Positions 46,800-57,345 are shown, counted from the first letter of the stretch. The stretch: 64,000 nt of DNA from Isoetes taiwanensis (GCA_021234155.1 JAJEKV010000002.1:43761203-43825202), one strand, 5' to 3'. Numbers and translations: made by a program. The notes: generated from the letters alone by a model not told the origin.

Positions 46800-47945
46800 T
46801 AGCTATTCCTAAAGTTTGCAAAGACTTTCGGTTAGTGCTGGAGATTGCAAACAGGAATAGAGAACCTTATTCTGGCTATTCTTGATGTTTGTAAGTCATC
46901 TAGTTGGTGCTAGTGATTGCAAACTGGAATAGAATTCCTCCTCCTGAGAATCTAAATGATCTTCTTTCTATGAATTTAAAATTTTAACTTCTTGGATCAT
47001 TCTTTCCAATCCGATTCTACCCAGAGTAATCAATCTTTGGATATCGGTAAATCGTTTGTGGCAGGAAACATATAGGTGCAAGTGATTGGTGACGTGGAAT
47101 AAGCAGAGGGAACTGAGCCTAATCTTCCTGATCAATCCATTTCATTTGTCAAAATGGATCTCCTTCCAATCAAGCCTAACCAAAACTGACAATCCATCTC
47201 CTTGGCCAGCATGGATCTCCGTTGAAACTTTTCCTGCATCTACAAAGGGCGTATCTATGGTGGACGGATCAATCTTTATCTGAACTCTCCATCCTTGACA
47301 AATCTTGAATTCCTAACTAAACGAATTTTAAACAATGAAAAGTGCGGCCCATTGCTTTAGTAAGACGTCTTAATAATGAATACATGTTTGTAAGAAATTG
47401 TAGTTTAAAAGTAGAGGTGACTTCAAAATCAGTTAAAAGATTTTATAAGGATTCGTGCCTTTAGAGAAATTGTAAATCTATTTTATGATTGTGTTGCTTC
47501 CTTCTAATGAATGATCATGCCATTAATAGTTGCACAATGGTTGGTGCCATAAGTGTTGATGTTAATGGATGACATTGAAATTCTAGATTGGTGTCTAGAG
47601 TTTTGAATAGTAGTTGGTGCTACTGGTTGGAGTCGGTGCTTCAACAGAAACCTTGGTTCTTTTCTAAATACCTAAATCTTATTTCTATCTTTAAACTTGA
47701 ATCTTATCTAGTAGATCTTGAGCCTTGCAAATACATCTCAATGAACAATCAAATCTTTCCTGGATCTTTATCTTAATCTTTAGCCACAACCATTGTGATT
47801 GTCATAAATAGTTGGTGCTATTTGTGAGATCATAATCCTAGCCTTTGGCTTTAAAATGGGTTGAGTTGGTGCTCATGTACAAATTGAATTGGTGCTTAAT
47901 TTGTGGTTTATAACTGAGGTCAGTTGCTTCCAAAAAGGGAAGAAT
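46800..47945 (+). other. Non-coding internal region with recurring TTGGTGC motif
   Basis: No frame over 65 codons. TTGGTGC (mostly GTTGGTGCTA/C) appears about seven times (for example 46912, 47539, 47610, 47809, 47865, 47887), at irregular spacing, often next to GATTGCAAAC. It could be packaging or dimerisation signals, or decayed repeats. Confidence 0.6.
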
Positions 47946-48117
47946 TGTTATAAATATGGTAGCTCGGGGAAGTGGTCTTGGACGTTAGTCTTGATGGACT
48001 CGCATGGGTGTGTAAGAATGGTAAATTATGGGCAAAGCAAGGCAAATAAATGGCAAGAAAACCTTTTAATGGTTATGGTTAAATAATATCTTGGAGCCAA
48101 GATATTATTTAATGGTT
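47946..48117 (+). repeat. 3' LTR, first part
   Basis: It matches 45909-46080, including the 16-bp palindrome (48079-48112). It stops at TAATGGTT where the inserted element begins. Confidence 0.9.
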
Positions 48118-48165
48118 ACAAGAAATTTATCGCGGCGGCCTTGGCCGCCGCGAACATTTCTCTTT
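48118..48165 (+). repeat. 48-bp GC-rich imperfect palindrome, copy 2, at the element's left end
   Basis: Inner arms TCGCGGCGGCC/GGCCGCCGCGA are perfect (11 bp, 2-base loop). After a small internal loop, AGAAA/TTTCT pair. Same as 37156-37203 apart from one base. Confidence 0.9.
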
Positions 48166-48424
48166 ACTGTTTTGGTACAGGTTAATAACTCCAAGCGTTA
48201 CGGAGGACATTTCAAGATGAAAAATCTCAATTAAGATGGTAAGAGGAAAGGATATAGTTGAAAAGATCTAAATTTTCGTTCCGCGGCTTTATAAAAAGCA
48301 ACATTATCTTCATTTCTCTTTACCAACTCGGTGTCAATTCAAAATCCAAAGTATTATGAACATTATTTTGCCATGGAAAAGAGGGCATTTCAAGATGAAA
48401 ATTTCCCTTCGTCAAGTTAAATGC

Positions 48425-48700
48425 ATCGAAAATGATGTTGAATGGTATTAATGTCCCTCAGCTTTTAGGGCTTTTAGCTTGTCTCCATATAGGATATATG
48501 TTGGATTAAAACTTTATACAATCCAAAATGATGTTGAATGATGTTCATGTCCCCCAGTTTTTAGCTCTAGCTCGTCTCCATATAGAATGTATGTAAGGAA
48601 TTATGTGATAAAACTTTATGATCCAAAATGATGTTGATTATAGTTTGTGACTCCATAGAGAACATAGATAAGGGATTATGTGGTAAAGTTTTATGATCTC
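48425..48700 (+). repeat. ~90-bp tandem repeat, three diverged copies
   Basis: The blocks CAAAATGATGTTGA, TCTCCATATAG and AAACTTTATGATCC recur three times. Confidence 0.7.
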
Positions 48701-49847
48701 CAAAAGTCACTTCTTGTGTTACTTGGTTATAGTAGAGGGGTCTTTGACGTGTACAACTTTGAAATGAGAAGACCATGTATGGCATCATGAAAAGCCAAAT
48801 AGGGTGAAACCATGTAGACTATTCCAGAAATTCAACTTTTAGGCTTTGAGAATCCTCCATGCAATAATGTGAAAACTGCTCTATATTTTCGAAGATGGTA
48901 AAAGGCATTCGATTTTTTTGCATACAAATATCTCTTTTAGCCGAGTTGTGCTCAAGGTAATGGCGCCAAAAACCCAGTTGTGGTCGGATATGCTGTTACT
49001 TGTTACTGGCAGTCAAAATCTTGATCTGATTCAAATTTAAACTTGAAAGTGTTGATTATATGGAGCTATGACTTTGCTGGGCTGAGATATTCCTATTGAA
49101 ATATCTTAGAAATATCTTGGAAATGATTCGTGGTCTACATTCATAGCCCGTATGCTGTGTAGTTGGAGTTGCAATTCCTTGATTCCATTCTGATTTAACT
49201 CCATGTTTTGCCACACTTTTAGTGCCATTATGTTTATTTTGATGATTGCAGATGCCTTAAAAGGAACTAGCTCATTTGCATTTGGTGTCGAGGAAGGCCT
49301 TATATTTCTCTCAACAAATGCAGCTGGAAGCTAAGATGCCAGACATTAGAAATTAGAAATGGGCTGCTCACTATAGGACAAACCTGGACACTATCCAAAA
49401 AATATTTGGTGGAACGCGTTCGAGGAATATAATTCATTTATCTGCATATCAAGTATTTAGATTTTTAAAAGGCTGTAGATTTCTCTTAGCAAAAGCAATT
49501 GGAAGCTGTGTGTCGGATGATACTTGATGAGTTTTTAAGTAGCAAAATTTTAAGTCACGCTATCGTATTTGGAGAACCATTGAACAATGATGCCCTTAGC
49601 TTATCATCTTCTATTTCTGATCTAATCCAAGGTTTGCCACACATTTAGAGCCATTATAAATGTGATGGTTGCAGATGCTAGTTCAACTCTGTCTATAATG
49701 TTTGAGAAAGGTTGCGCACCATAAAGGAGCACAACCAAGCAAAGCAATTGCATGTATTTTAATATATATTCTAATGTCTCATAATTTTCATAGTTTGATT
49801 CATTCTTCTAATTTATCTCTGTAGAATTTAGAATTTAATAAGAATCT
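48701..49847. other. Interior of the inserted element; no gene recognised
   Basis: A ~50-bp segment around TTTGCCACAC...GATTGCAGATGC occurs twice (about 49208-49255 and 49632-49680). No supported frame. Confidence 0.4.
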
Positions 49848-50560
49848 TTATTTAGTCTCCAACTCTTCCATTTTTAGTCTCCTACAGGTGATAGCTGAGT
49901 TACCACCTGTAAACGCAACATCATGGCAAGTCTCTAAGACAACAAACAACTCTGCAGATGCTCGAGCCCTGTCCAATACAGAAAGAATTGTTTCAAGCTC
50001 GGGACGTTGCTTCCGCTTCATCTCTGAATACTGTAATGCAAGGCAAGCTACTTCCATCGCCTTTGCAAATGGCCATTAACCAGTAGATCGATCCAAAACA
50101 TCAGAAAATGTTCCACAGTCTATTGCAGTTTCAACAAATTCATGGACCATTAATGGTTGCCTTCCTGTAAGCATCTGAAGTATAACAATTGCTAGAGCAT
50201 AATATCTGATTTCGGGCCAAAAGAGCCAGTTCTTTCTGGATCAATATAAGCAAATGTGCCAACTGGTAATGTGTCTTTATATTATGTGCCACTCATAGCA
50301 GCAAATGGTTCTGGAATGAGCCTGGCAAGGTCAACATCAGCTAGTTTACTGACATTATTGCGATCAAGCAATATATTTCCTGGCTTGACATCACGATGAA
50401 CAACTGGCTGATGAACAACTGGCTCAGGCTTTAAGCTATGAAGGAAATGCAAGGCAGTTGCTGCGTCAGCAATAATCCGAAATCTTGTATACCAGGGAAG
50501 AGGAGGAGCAAGTTGGTAAGCATATGCGCCATTTTAAAAATGATTGTGGGCTGTTTGCTC
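49848..50560 (-). pseudogene. U-box-type receptor-like cytoplasmic kinase fragment
   Basis: In minus-strand order: PLPWYTRFRIIADAATALHFLH, then VVHRDVKPGNILLD (catalytic loop), DVDLARLIPEP (the DFG site is degenerate, as in PUB-type kinases), GTFAYIDPERTG, VILQMLTGRQPL, then WPFAKAMEVACLALQYSE and KRKQRPELE. This layout and wording match plant U-box protein kinases (PUB33/35/51-54 type), kinase part only; the U-box itself was not found. Defects: stops after the AMSGT and STG residues, a frameshift in KSDIYAL, and a 12-bp internal duplication (VVHQPVVHRD). A captured, dead copy. Confidence 0.8.
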
Positions 50561-50760
50561 TGCTGCATTTAGACGTTCTTACATTTTTTGCATGCTTTGT
50601 GGCGAAGAACCTGGAACTAAAAACTAATGGATTTGCACAAATACCATGTTAAAAAACTTTTTTTATTAAGCTTTCAAGCTTTATTTTAGAAATTAAATCT
50701 CAAAATAGTTAGTTGAAGACAAAGAACAAAACTATATCACAGCCAACAGAGCATAGTCCA

Positions 50761-50880
50761 GAAATTTCAACTCAAACCTGGGCATCGTTTCTGTCCATAT
50801 AGAATTTGAAATAGTGGATCGAAATTTCAACTCAAACCTGGGCATCGTTTCTATCCATATAGAATTTGAAATAGCAGATC
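50761..50880 (+). repeat. 60-bp tandem duplication
   Basis: Two adjacent 60-bp units beginning GAAATTTCAACTCAAACC differ at three positions. Confidence 0.95.
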
Positions 50881-51276
50881 GAATCTTGGAATGCAAGAAC
50901 TCCATGTTCATAAGCAGCTTCTTATTTATATTCTAACTTGATCATACCGCTGCCTCCTCATATAACTTCCAGTTTGTGGAATACAAAACAACCTGCTCTT
51001 TGCCTCAACGACCCTGTTCAAGAGCCTGTTGCTTGCCACAGCTTCCATTCAACTACTGTTTTTAGGCATGAATATGAAAGGGCAGCATACCTAATCATTT
51101 CGACCAATCCTAAGCACTTAAAACGTCTGTAAAGATGACCAGGCTTACCTGACAGAGCCACAAATTCGTTACAACAGGGGCCACGATCAGTCCTTATCGG
51201 CCAAGCTAGAAATCTTTAAGAAAAATTCCTTACAGGAAAAAACGACTTTCAAAGATAAACAAAAGATAATCTTTAC

Positions 51277-51747
51277 CTTCTACACATGGTTCCATGTAAA
51301 AACCCTTTCCTTCGCACTCTGAGTCTGCTCTTCGAATCATTGTATCCACAGCCTCCTTTAGACGGGCATGTAGTCTCTTCACATCTGTGTACTCTTCCTG
51401 CACCAAGCTCCCTTTATTAGTTTTGCACTAAATCAGACTTTAAAAAAGAAATCTACCTCCGATTGAGCTTTCCAGTAAAGGATTTCTTCGGTTCTCAATT
51501 CTACCGTTGGTAGCTTTTCTTGCCATTTCTTCTTTGCTCTGGTTTCGGCCTTGTGAATCTCGGTAACAACTCTGTAACCATGAGACACCTCTGTCACTCA
51601 AATACTCAAAAAACAGAGAAAGCAGGCAAAAAGGGGGAAAACCCACCTGAAAATCTCTTGAGTAATGCTGCCTCTAAGCGGCTGGTGCTTATCACTATGT
51701 CATGCTCGCCGAACACATTCATATGGTCGAGGCCCTGGCCTTGGCAT
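51277..51747 (-). pseudogene. Fragment of a conserved plant protein of unknown function, introns kept
   Basis: Three exons splice in phase. 51747-51647 reads MPRPGPRPYECVRRA, a stop, then HSDKHQPLRGSI. 51571-51457 reads VTEIHKAETRAKKKWQEKLP. 51397-51277 reads EEYTDVKRLHARLKEAVDT and ends in MEPCVE. The 'YECVRRAWHSDRHQP.RGS' block belongs to a plant-wide family I know only as uncharacterised. The Trp codon TGG has become TGA here. Downstream exons are absent, so it is a captured 5' fragment. Intron retention shows capture from DNA, not from a transcript. Confidence 0.7.
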
Positions 51748-52203
51748 TTTGAAAAGGTGCATTACCTGAAGCTACGATCAAATTTTCAAATTTGATGCTC
51801 GCGAAACAAGTGGGAACCTTTTGCTGATGTCCCTCTAAAAACTACAGACTTAAAAGCTGAGAAGGTCGTCCCTAAATTCATGTAGTTGCCTAGTTACATT
51901 CTAAATAACACCCCGCTAAGGTAGTAAATCCAAGCAAGGCGTAGCTCAGTAGAAAGGTCTAGATAAATGCCAGTCCGAGTTTGTGCCGACATCAATGGCA
52001 GCATATCTGAAGGTCTGGCTATGATACACTCGCCATAGCCATAGCCCGTATTCCAGGCGCCGGAAGACGGATCTGCGATAGCCAGAGCAGAGCAAGAAAG
52101 GGAAAAATATTACATTCATTTTTTTTCAAAGGCACGTGTCTCTCCCAGGTTTTTTTTTCAATCAAACAAAATAGAAAAAGGAACATGCTTTATATAGGAG
52201 TGA

Positions 52204-52340
52204 TAATGGTTAAAGTTCTAGAGTTTAAATATAGTTGAGCCAAGATAGTATCCTTACGTTTAAAAGTCAAAGATAAATATAAAAGGAACTAAATTCAAAG
52301 ATTTGTTTGAAAGGAAAAGGTAGATATAACTATTAAACTA
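52204..52340 (+). repeat. 3' LTR, second part
   Basis: Collinear with 46073-46212 of the 5' LTR (AAAGTTCTAGAGTTTAAAT and on). It ends where CACTA-like sequence starts. Confidence 0.88.
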
Positions 52341-53450
52341 TCAAGAGAATAGGCGTTTATTGTCAGTTTTTTTGTCACTTTGTAGACTACTGCATTTTTC
52401 AGAGAATTGACAAAAATGTGACCATAAAAATGTCAAAAATTAGTGACAATAGATCGTCAGTTTTTTGTCACTGTTTTTGGCAATTTTTTTACACCTCATT
52501 TGTCATCTTTATAGCATTTTTTTGTCATTTTTTTGGGCAATTCTTTGACATCTATATTGTCATATCCTAGGCAAATTTTTGACACCCTATTTGTCATCTT
52601 TATAGCATTTTTTTGTCACTTATTTGGGCAATTCGTTGACATCTATATTGTCATATCTTAGGTTGTTTGTTTTGACATATATTTGGTCATATTCTAAATT
52701 AGTTTTGGCATATTTTTGTCATCTATAAACATATTTGGGTAATTTTTTGTCACTTTTTCTAGCAAATCTTAGTCACATTTTTGACATATTTTAAATCATT
52801 TTTTAGACACATTATTGTCGTCTGTTTGGAACATGTGTTGTTTTCTGTTTTGACTTTTTTTTAGCAATTTTAATTCGTAATGATTAGTTCACAATGTCTG
52901 AGAAGAATACTGGACATGAATTTTTTATGAAACATAGAAGCAATACACATAGAAGCATAGTTCATAATGTCTCAAAAGAACAATATACATAGATAGAAGC
53001 ATAGTTCATAATGTCTCATAGAAACATAGAAGCAGCAGTTCATAATGTCTGAAAAGAACAATACGCATGAATTGTTTACGAAGAAGTTTATGACAAACGA
53101 AATAATAAAGATGTTTGATTAAACACTGTTAATTTCAACCTCCTCACTGTCAGTTTTAGATGTAGTATCTTCACTTCCAGTGCCAGTGCTAGATCCATCG
53201 CTTGAACTTCCACTGCTTGATGATTCAGATATATCCAACTACATAGGAAAAAAATAAGTTATATGGTTACAATATTAAAAGTTATAAACATGTACAACAA
53301 CTTAGATAAAAACCTACATGCACATCGTCTTCATTCTCCTCACATGGTACTTGATCTGCAATAGCTTTCCCCTTGATATCTACTGCTGGGACCATTCCCT
53401 TACCAACATAATCCTTACCACGTCTGCGTCACCTACTGGACACGTTCGTG
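52335..53450. mobile_element. CACTA (En/Spm)-like element remnant
   Basis: AACTATCAAGAGAATAGGCG (52333-52352) resembles a mutated CACTACAAGAAA terminus. It is followed by about 450 bp of TTTTTTGTCAC/TTTGACAT motifs, typical of CACTA subterminal repeats. After that comes a minus-strand two-exon coding tail. The far end was not found. Confidence 0.4.
53119..53445 (-). pseudogene. C-terminal exons of a probable transposon protein, Ser/Asp-rich tail
   Basis: The upstream exon reads RRRGKDYVGKGMVPAVDIKG and ends DDVH with donor GTAGGT (53317). The last exon is 53238-53119, beginning LDISESSSSGSSSDG after a pyrimidine-rich acceptor and ending EEVEINSV-stop. It splices in phase. The position inside CACTA-like repeats suggests a transposase tail, but no motif proves it. 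Confidence 0.35.
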
Positions 53451-54544
53451 CAAAAATTGGCACGTTCATGAGACCAACTTGAACACGTCCGCCAAATTTT
53501 TTTTCTCTTGTGCTGAAGCATCCAGTTGGTCTTACGGACATTTATACGAAAACAAACATGTGCATGTTAGACAACATTGCAGCAAAGGCACATCTGAGAG
53601 GAGTTGTGGATGATGGTTTGTAACTGAATTGTCTCGAAGCCAGAACTGAAAAAGACCTAGAAGTGCTAGGGCTACAGCTGCATTCTAGTAGGCTCTATCT
53701 AACCGAGAGCTTGCAAGACCCCCACAAATCTGACCCATGCTCTAAAAAACCAATAGCTATATAGGGAATACAATTTTCCATCATCATAACCTACAAATAA
53801 ACTGCCCCTCAATATTTCCATTGAACATGAAGAAATGAAAATTATATATCCAGGGCTAAACAAAAACCAAAACTAGCCCGAGATTAAATTAGTAACAAAT
53901 TTAATTGCGTCTGTTCCCTTTTTTGGTTTAAAACAAAACACAAAGTATCAAGTTAAAATAAAGCACGAAGTATTAAGTTTAAGCTGATTCAACCATTTGA
54001 GATCCTGTTTCCAAAAAAATCATGGCATAACATGATTACTTTTCAAGTTCCATCTTGCTTAACCCTACATAGCTTTTCTTGAATCCTCTACATTTGCATG
54101 TGGTAATTTATTCTATGTTTTCCTAAATAAAAAACGTCATGTCTATTATCTAAAAACTTGGTAAAGCAATGGTGTGAGGGGATTCTACTCTCGAATCTCT
54201 AAAAAATTGCACTATAAGTCAAATCTCTTGCTACTACTAGGATAGGGCTTCACCTCTGCATTAGCATCTGCCCCTGCATTCGAAAAACCAATGCACCAAA
54301 CATGTGTTGCCCTAATCACTTGCAAAATAAATGCACTGAATCAAGGAGATAAAGACTCAAGAATTGGGTAAGGCATGCAAGCAATCAAAACCAAAATCAC
54401 TCAAAATCATTCATCCTTGGAGAGACTCCACCTTCATCCACTGCCGTTGTTACCACCCTGTCTGCCGTCGCCACTGCAAAGATATAGAATATTGAGAAAT
54501 ATGCAGAGATTGCCCCAATTTGCCAAACCATGTTGTGTGTTATC
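53451..54544. other. No gene recognised
   Basis: AT-rich sequence with short frames only. Confidence 0.45.
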
Positions 54545-55022
54545 CAAAAAAAGGGGGGTGGGGGGAACTACTAAAATGCCCCTACAAGTTCTCAAAATTA
54601 CAAAAATGGCCTTAAACAAAGAGCATTTTGGCAAATCTAGTAATATAAGTCTTATGCCTCGTCAAATTCAAAGCGTATCTTCACAATCATTGTAGCATAG
54701 AACACAATCTATTCAATGGAGTTAGATTTGTCTAAGTCGAAGTTCAAATTGACAAGTTATGCTCTTAGAGTTTGGGATCGAGTTCTTCGATTTTCTTATA
54801 TTCAAAACATTATAACTTGCAGAATCCAACTTCGACTTAAATAATTTTACCATCATTAAAAATTGTTTATCTCTTCTCTATACTTCATGAAGCGTACTTT
54901 CTTTTTGAGCATCATTGAAAACTTATTGCTATTTTTGCAAAACACCATGTTTTTAGAGGCATTTTGGTAATTTCGTAATATGTAGGGACATTTTGGTAGT
55001 TTTTGGAAAAAGAAAACCCAAA
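54545..55022. mobile_element. ~480-bp foldback (MITE-like) element
   Basis: The two halves are imperfect reverse complements: AACTACTAAAATGCCCCTAC and AAAATTACAAAAATG on the left match the reverse of 54940-55000. Near the centre, AAGTCGAAGTT...CAAGTTAT (54735-54770) pairs with ATAACTTG...AACTTCGACTT (about 54810-54838). Arms are about 200 bp around a short loop. No coding capacity. A transcript would form a long hairpin. Confidence 0.75.
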
Positions 55023-56081
55023 AAAATCGCTGCCCTATATTTCCAGAATACTCGCCGCATACAAAAAAGACAAATTCTAGAAAAATATATACAATGTGCA
55101 AGGACCTAGAAAACCCTCATAAAGCAAGATCAAGACAGATGCCTCTTCCCACCTTAGGGAATTCAAGGCACGCATTTTGTTTTCCAGTTTCATTGCCTAC
55201 TGATAACGATCCAGATATGGACAAAAGGAAAAAATAGAAAATGAAGTATCATTATATATGTTTTGAAAGAGCTGCCTCTGAAAATCAAGTCTATACCCTA
55301 AATACCTATCTAGGTCCCCAACTATTTCGCATTGATAGAAGCAATGTTTCACTAGTACATGAGTTACGGTTCAATTCACAGTGACAGTTCTATGTCTCAT
55401 TATGAAGGACATTCCCTTTACGAACTCTAGCAAATATAGATAAAGTAATATCTTAAGTTGAACCACGTTAAAAATCATCCTAAGTAGTTATCTAAGAGTA
55501 TCTTAAGTTGATTGACTACGTTATAAATCATCATCGTTGATCAACTTTAAGCAGACTTGCAGTCATCAAATTCCTACCGCATCAATGAAAGATCAACACT
55601 GACTCTATCTTCTCGCCACAAGAATCAGCCTTTCTCTTTGCCCTTTATAATAGTGCCTTAATTCCTAATTGCTTATCCCCCATTATCTTTCCACAAAGAT
55701 CAAAACGTCCGGTTTTCAAACCGTGTGAGCTTGGAAGTCATATTTGTGGGTTTTATGGGAAGGAAACCACTAGTATTTGGGAGCAAAGAATAGGGCATTG
55801 TTGTACGGTTTGTACTTTGGCTGGATGGGCTAGATTTTTGTTGGAGGTTTATTTTGAAAAGCTGAAGCCATGGTTACCTAGGTTGTGGCATGTGGGCCTG
55901 GATCCAAGAAGCTTCTATTTTAGGTTAGTTCTTATGCTCCTCCCCTTCCCCAACCTCCCTTTTTTTTATGCCTCTGCTCTTTGGTCTAGGCCTTGCATCC
56001 GTAAGAAGATCGCTTGTTATCTTGCTGCCTGGGGCAATTGATTCGCCATGGTAGTCCTAGTGATGGCTTTGCCTTCGAATC
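55023..56081. other. No gene recognised; possible 5' part of the HUH element
   Basis: 55800-56041 has an open frame (MAGWARFLLEVYFEKLKPWLPRL) directly upstream of the Rep-like frames. It may be its N-terminal region, but no motif was recognised. Confidence 0.35.
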
Positions 56082-57078
56082 TTGCTCTATCTGTCCTTTG
56101 TGTTGTGGTTCTTATTTCAATTCTCTCATTGGCATGAGAAAGGCTGCAAGGGCATCTGCTGCAATAGGAGTTGCATGCTCTTAAAAAAAGGGAAGGTCAA
56201 ATTGTTCCAGCCTGCTAATGGCAGGTGGGTTATCTCTGTGACTCTTAATTGTAGTGGAATGGACATTGATTTGTCATTTTTAGAAAGGCTAACAGGTTTC
56301 TTGAGGATCATGTGTATGGAAGATGTGGCCAGTGTAGAGCGGAAAGGGAGCAAAGATTAACCATTTGCATTTACAGGGTGTCTTGTAGATTGCAGCTTCC
56401 AGTGTTGCTGCTGTGGACATGTTAATTAAGCAATATCTAGGGTGGCACGATGGGAAGCCAATTGGGTATATGTTGATTTGCAAGGTTTTGAAGGATTCAA
56501 AATTACATTGTTTTAAGGTGATGGTGGATTATTGCCTTAAGGATATCAAAAAACCCCATTATAAATATACTTACAATAACATCATTAACGAGCATGTTGA
56601 GGGGGGAAAGCGGCTTTATGCTATGTATGGCACTGGGGACCTGAAGAAAAATGTTATTTTTGACCACAAGAACTTGATTTCTAGAGCAATCCACTTCAGG
56701 AATTATCTATAAGTTGTATGTTGAATCCTGGATTAATTTACGTTGGGACAAAAATGGTTAGGTTGAGTACCTTCTCCTTCTCCAATTCTTGGGTAATTTC
56801 AAGCAATTCTACTTATATCCAAAATAACTGTGTCCATGCTACAAGGAGAGTCACTTTGAACCCCATGCTGCTTCTGCTAAGGATGTAGCCTTTGTTATTT
56901 ATGGGTCAGGTGAGTGCATCAAACCGATTGACATGATTGGGAAGAGAAGACACATATATTGGGATGATGCGCTCACAGAAAATGAAACGGATCCCGCGTT
57001 TGAATGTGAGGACTTATACGAGCCCAGAAGTGTAGACCACCTCCCCAGGAACCAGAACAGGCAGATCAACCACTGCTA
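56082..57078 (+). pseudogene. HUH/Rep-type rolling-circle endonuclease (Replitron-like), decayed
   Basis: The three hallmark motifs of Rep-type HUH endonucleases occur in order and spacing. Motif I is VTLN (56238-56249). Motif II is HLHLQG (56362-56379), with the paired His for metal binding. Motif III is YCLKD (56530-56544), whose Tyr would make the DNA nick and link. Flanking text also looks Rep-like (VERKGSK before motif II; HCFKVMVDY before motif III; GTGDLKK after). A one-base shift lies between motifs I and II, a TAG at 56386-56388, and further breaks follow 56712. A frame at about 56860-57078 (KDVAFVIYGSGECIKP) may be the C-terminal part. There is no Helitron-type second Tyr or helicase. 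It may be a Replitron-type transposon or an old CRESS-DNA Rep copy; the paired HLH favours the former. Confidence 0.65.
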
Positions 57079-57162
57079 ACGTCTTTAGGCCAAATAACCG
57101 TATGCATATGCCTGTGACTATACGCTTGATGTTGCTTAGGTAATCCAAGTACTGTTGTTATA

Positions 57163-57197
57163 AAATGTGGTGGCAAGGTGATGGTGCCACCACATTT
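57163..57197. repeat. Perfect stem-loop, 13-bp arms, downstream of the HUH frame
   Basis: AAATGTGGTGGCA (57163-57175) pairs exactly with 57185-57197 across a 9-base loop (AGGTGATGG). It lies 85 bp after the last Rep-like stop. It could be the rolling-circle end or origin structure of that element. Confidence 0.85.
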
Positions 57198-57248
57198 GTA
57201 TTATTTTTATATGAATTGAAGCCCTAGAACTTGCAGGTTGCAGAAATA

Positions 57249-57345
57249 GAATGGCTCTGTGGAGCGCATAAAGGTAGCAGATATGATTTTAATTTCTTGG
57301 CTATGTGGAAATGCGTGGGTTCGATTCCCAAGGAGCAACTTGCTA
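57249..57345 (+). mobile_element. tRNA-derived SINE candidate 1
   Basis: An A-box-like TGGCTCTGTGG (57252-57262) is followed 55 bp later by a B box GGTTCGATTCC (57318-57328) inside a T-arm-like GTGGGTTCGATTCCCA. The body does not fold as a tRNA. A T-rich run follows at 57350. Confidence 0.45.

Larger units (their letters stand above)
48118..52203. mobile_element. 4.1-kb inserted element carrying host gene fragments (Pack-MULE-like)
   Basis: The empty site is known from the 5' LTR, so both ends are exact. TAATGGTT (8 bp) is duplicated at 48110-48117 and 52204-52211; a ninth base differs. The left end starts with the 48-bp GC-rich palindrome; the right end is AT-rich (TTTATATAGGAGTGA). No terminal inverted repeat is visible. 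It contains a U-box-type kinase fragment and a conserved plant gene fragment, both minus strand, both with stops and the second with introns kept. An 8-9-bp duplication plus multi-gene capture points to a non-TIR MULE or hAT-like element; this class assignment is inference. Confidence 0.7.
45909..52340 (+). mobile_element. Non-autonomous LTR retrotransposon (LARD-like), interrupted
   Basis: The 5' LTR (45909-46784) is followed by a tRNA-iMet primer site, a 1.15-kb internal region without coding capacity, a polypurine tract (AAAAAGGGAAGAAT, about 47932-47945) and a 3' LTR that begins TGTTATAAATATGG. The 3' LTR is split: 47946-48117 and 52204 to about 52340 are collinear with the 5' LTR, with the 4.1-kb element between them. 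The LTRs differ by about 5% over the first 165 bp. With no gag or pol it depended on a partner. Confidence 0.88.

Noticed and set aside
48118-48165. Helitron 3' end (hairpin near a terminus)
   Set aside because: There is no CTRR terminus, and an 8-bp target duplication is present, which Helitrons do not make.
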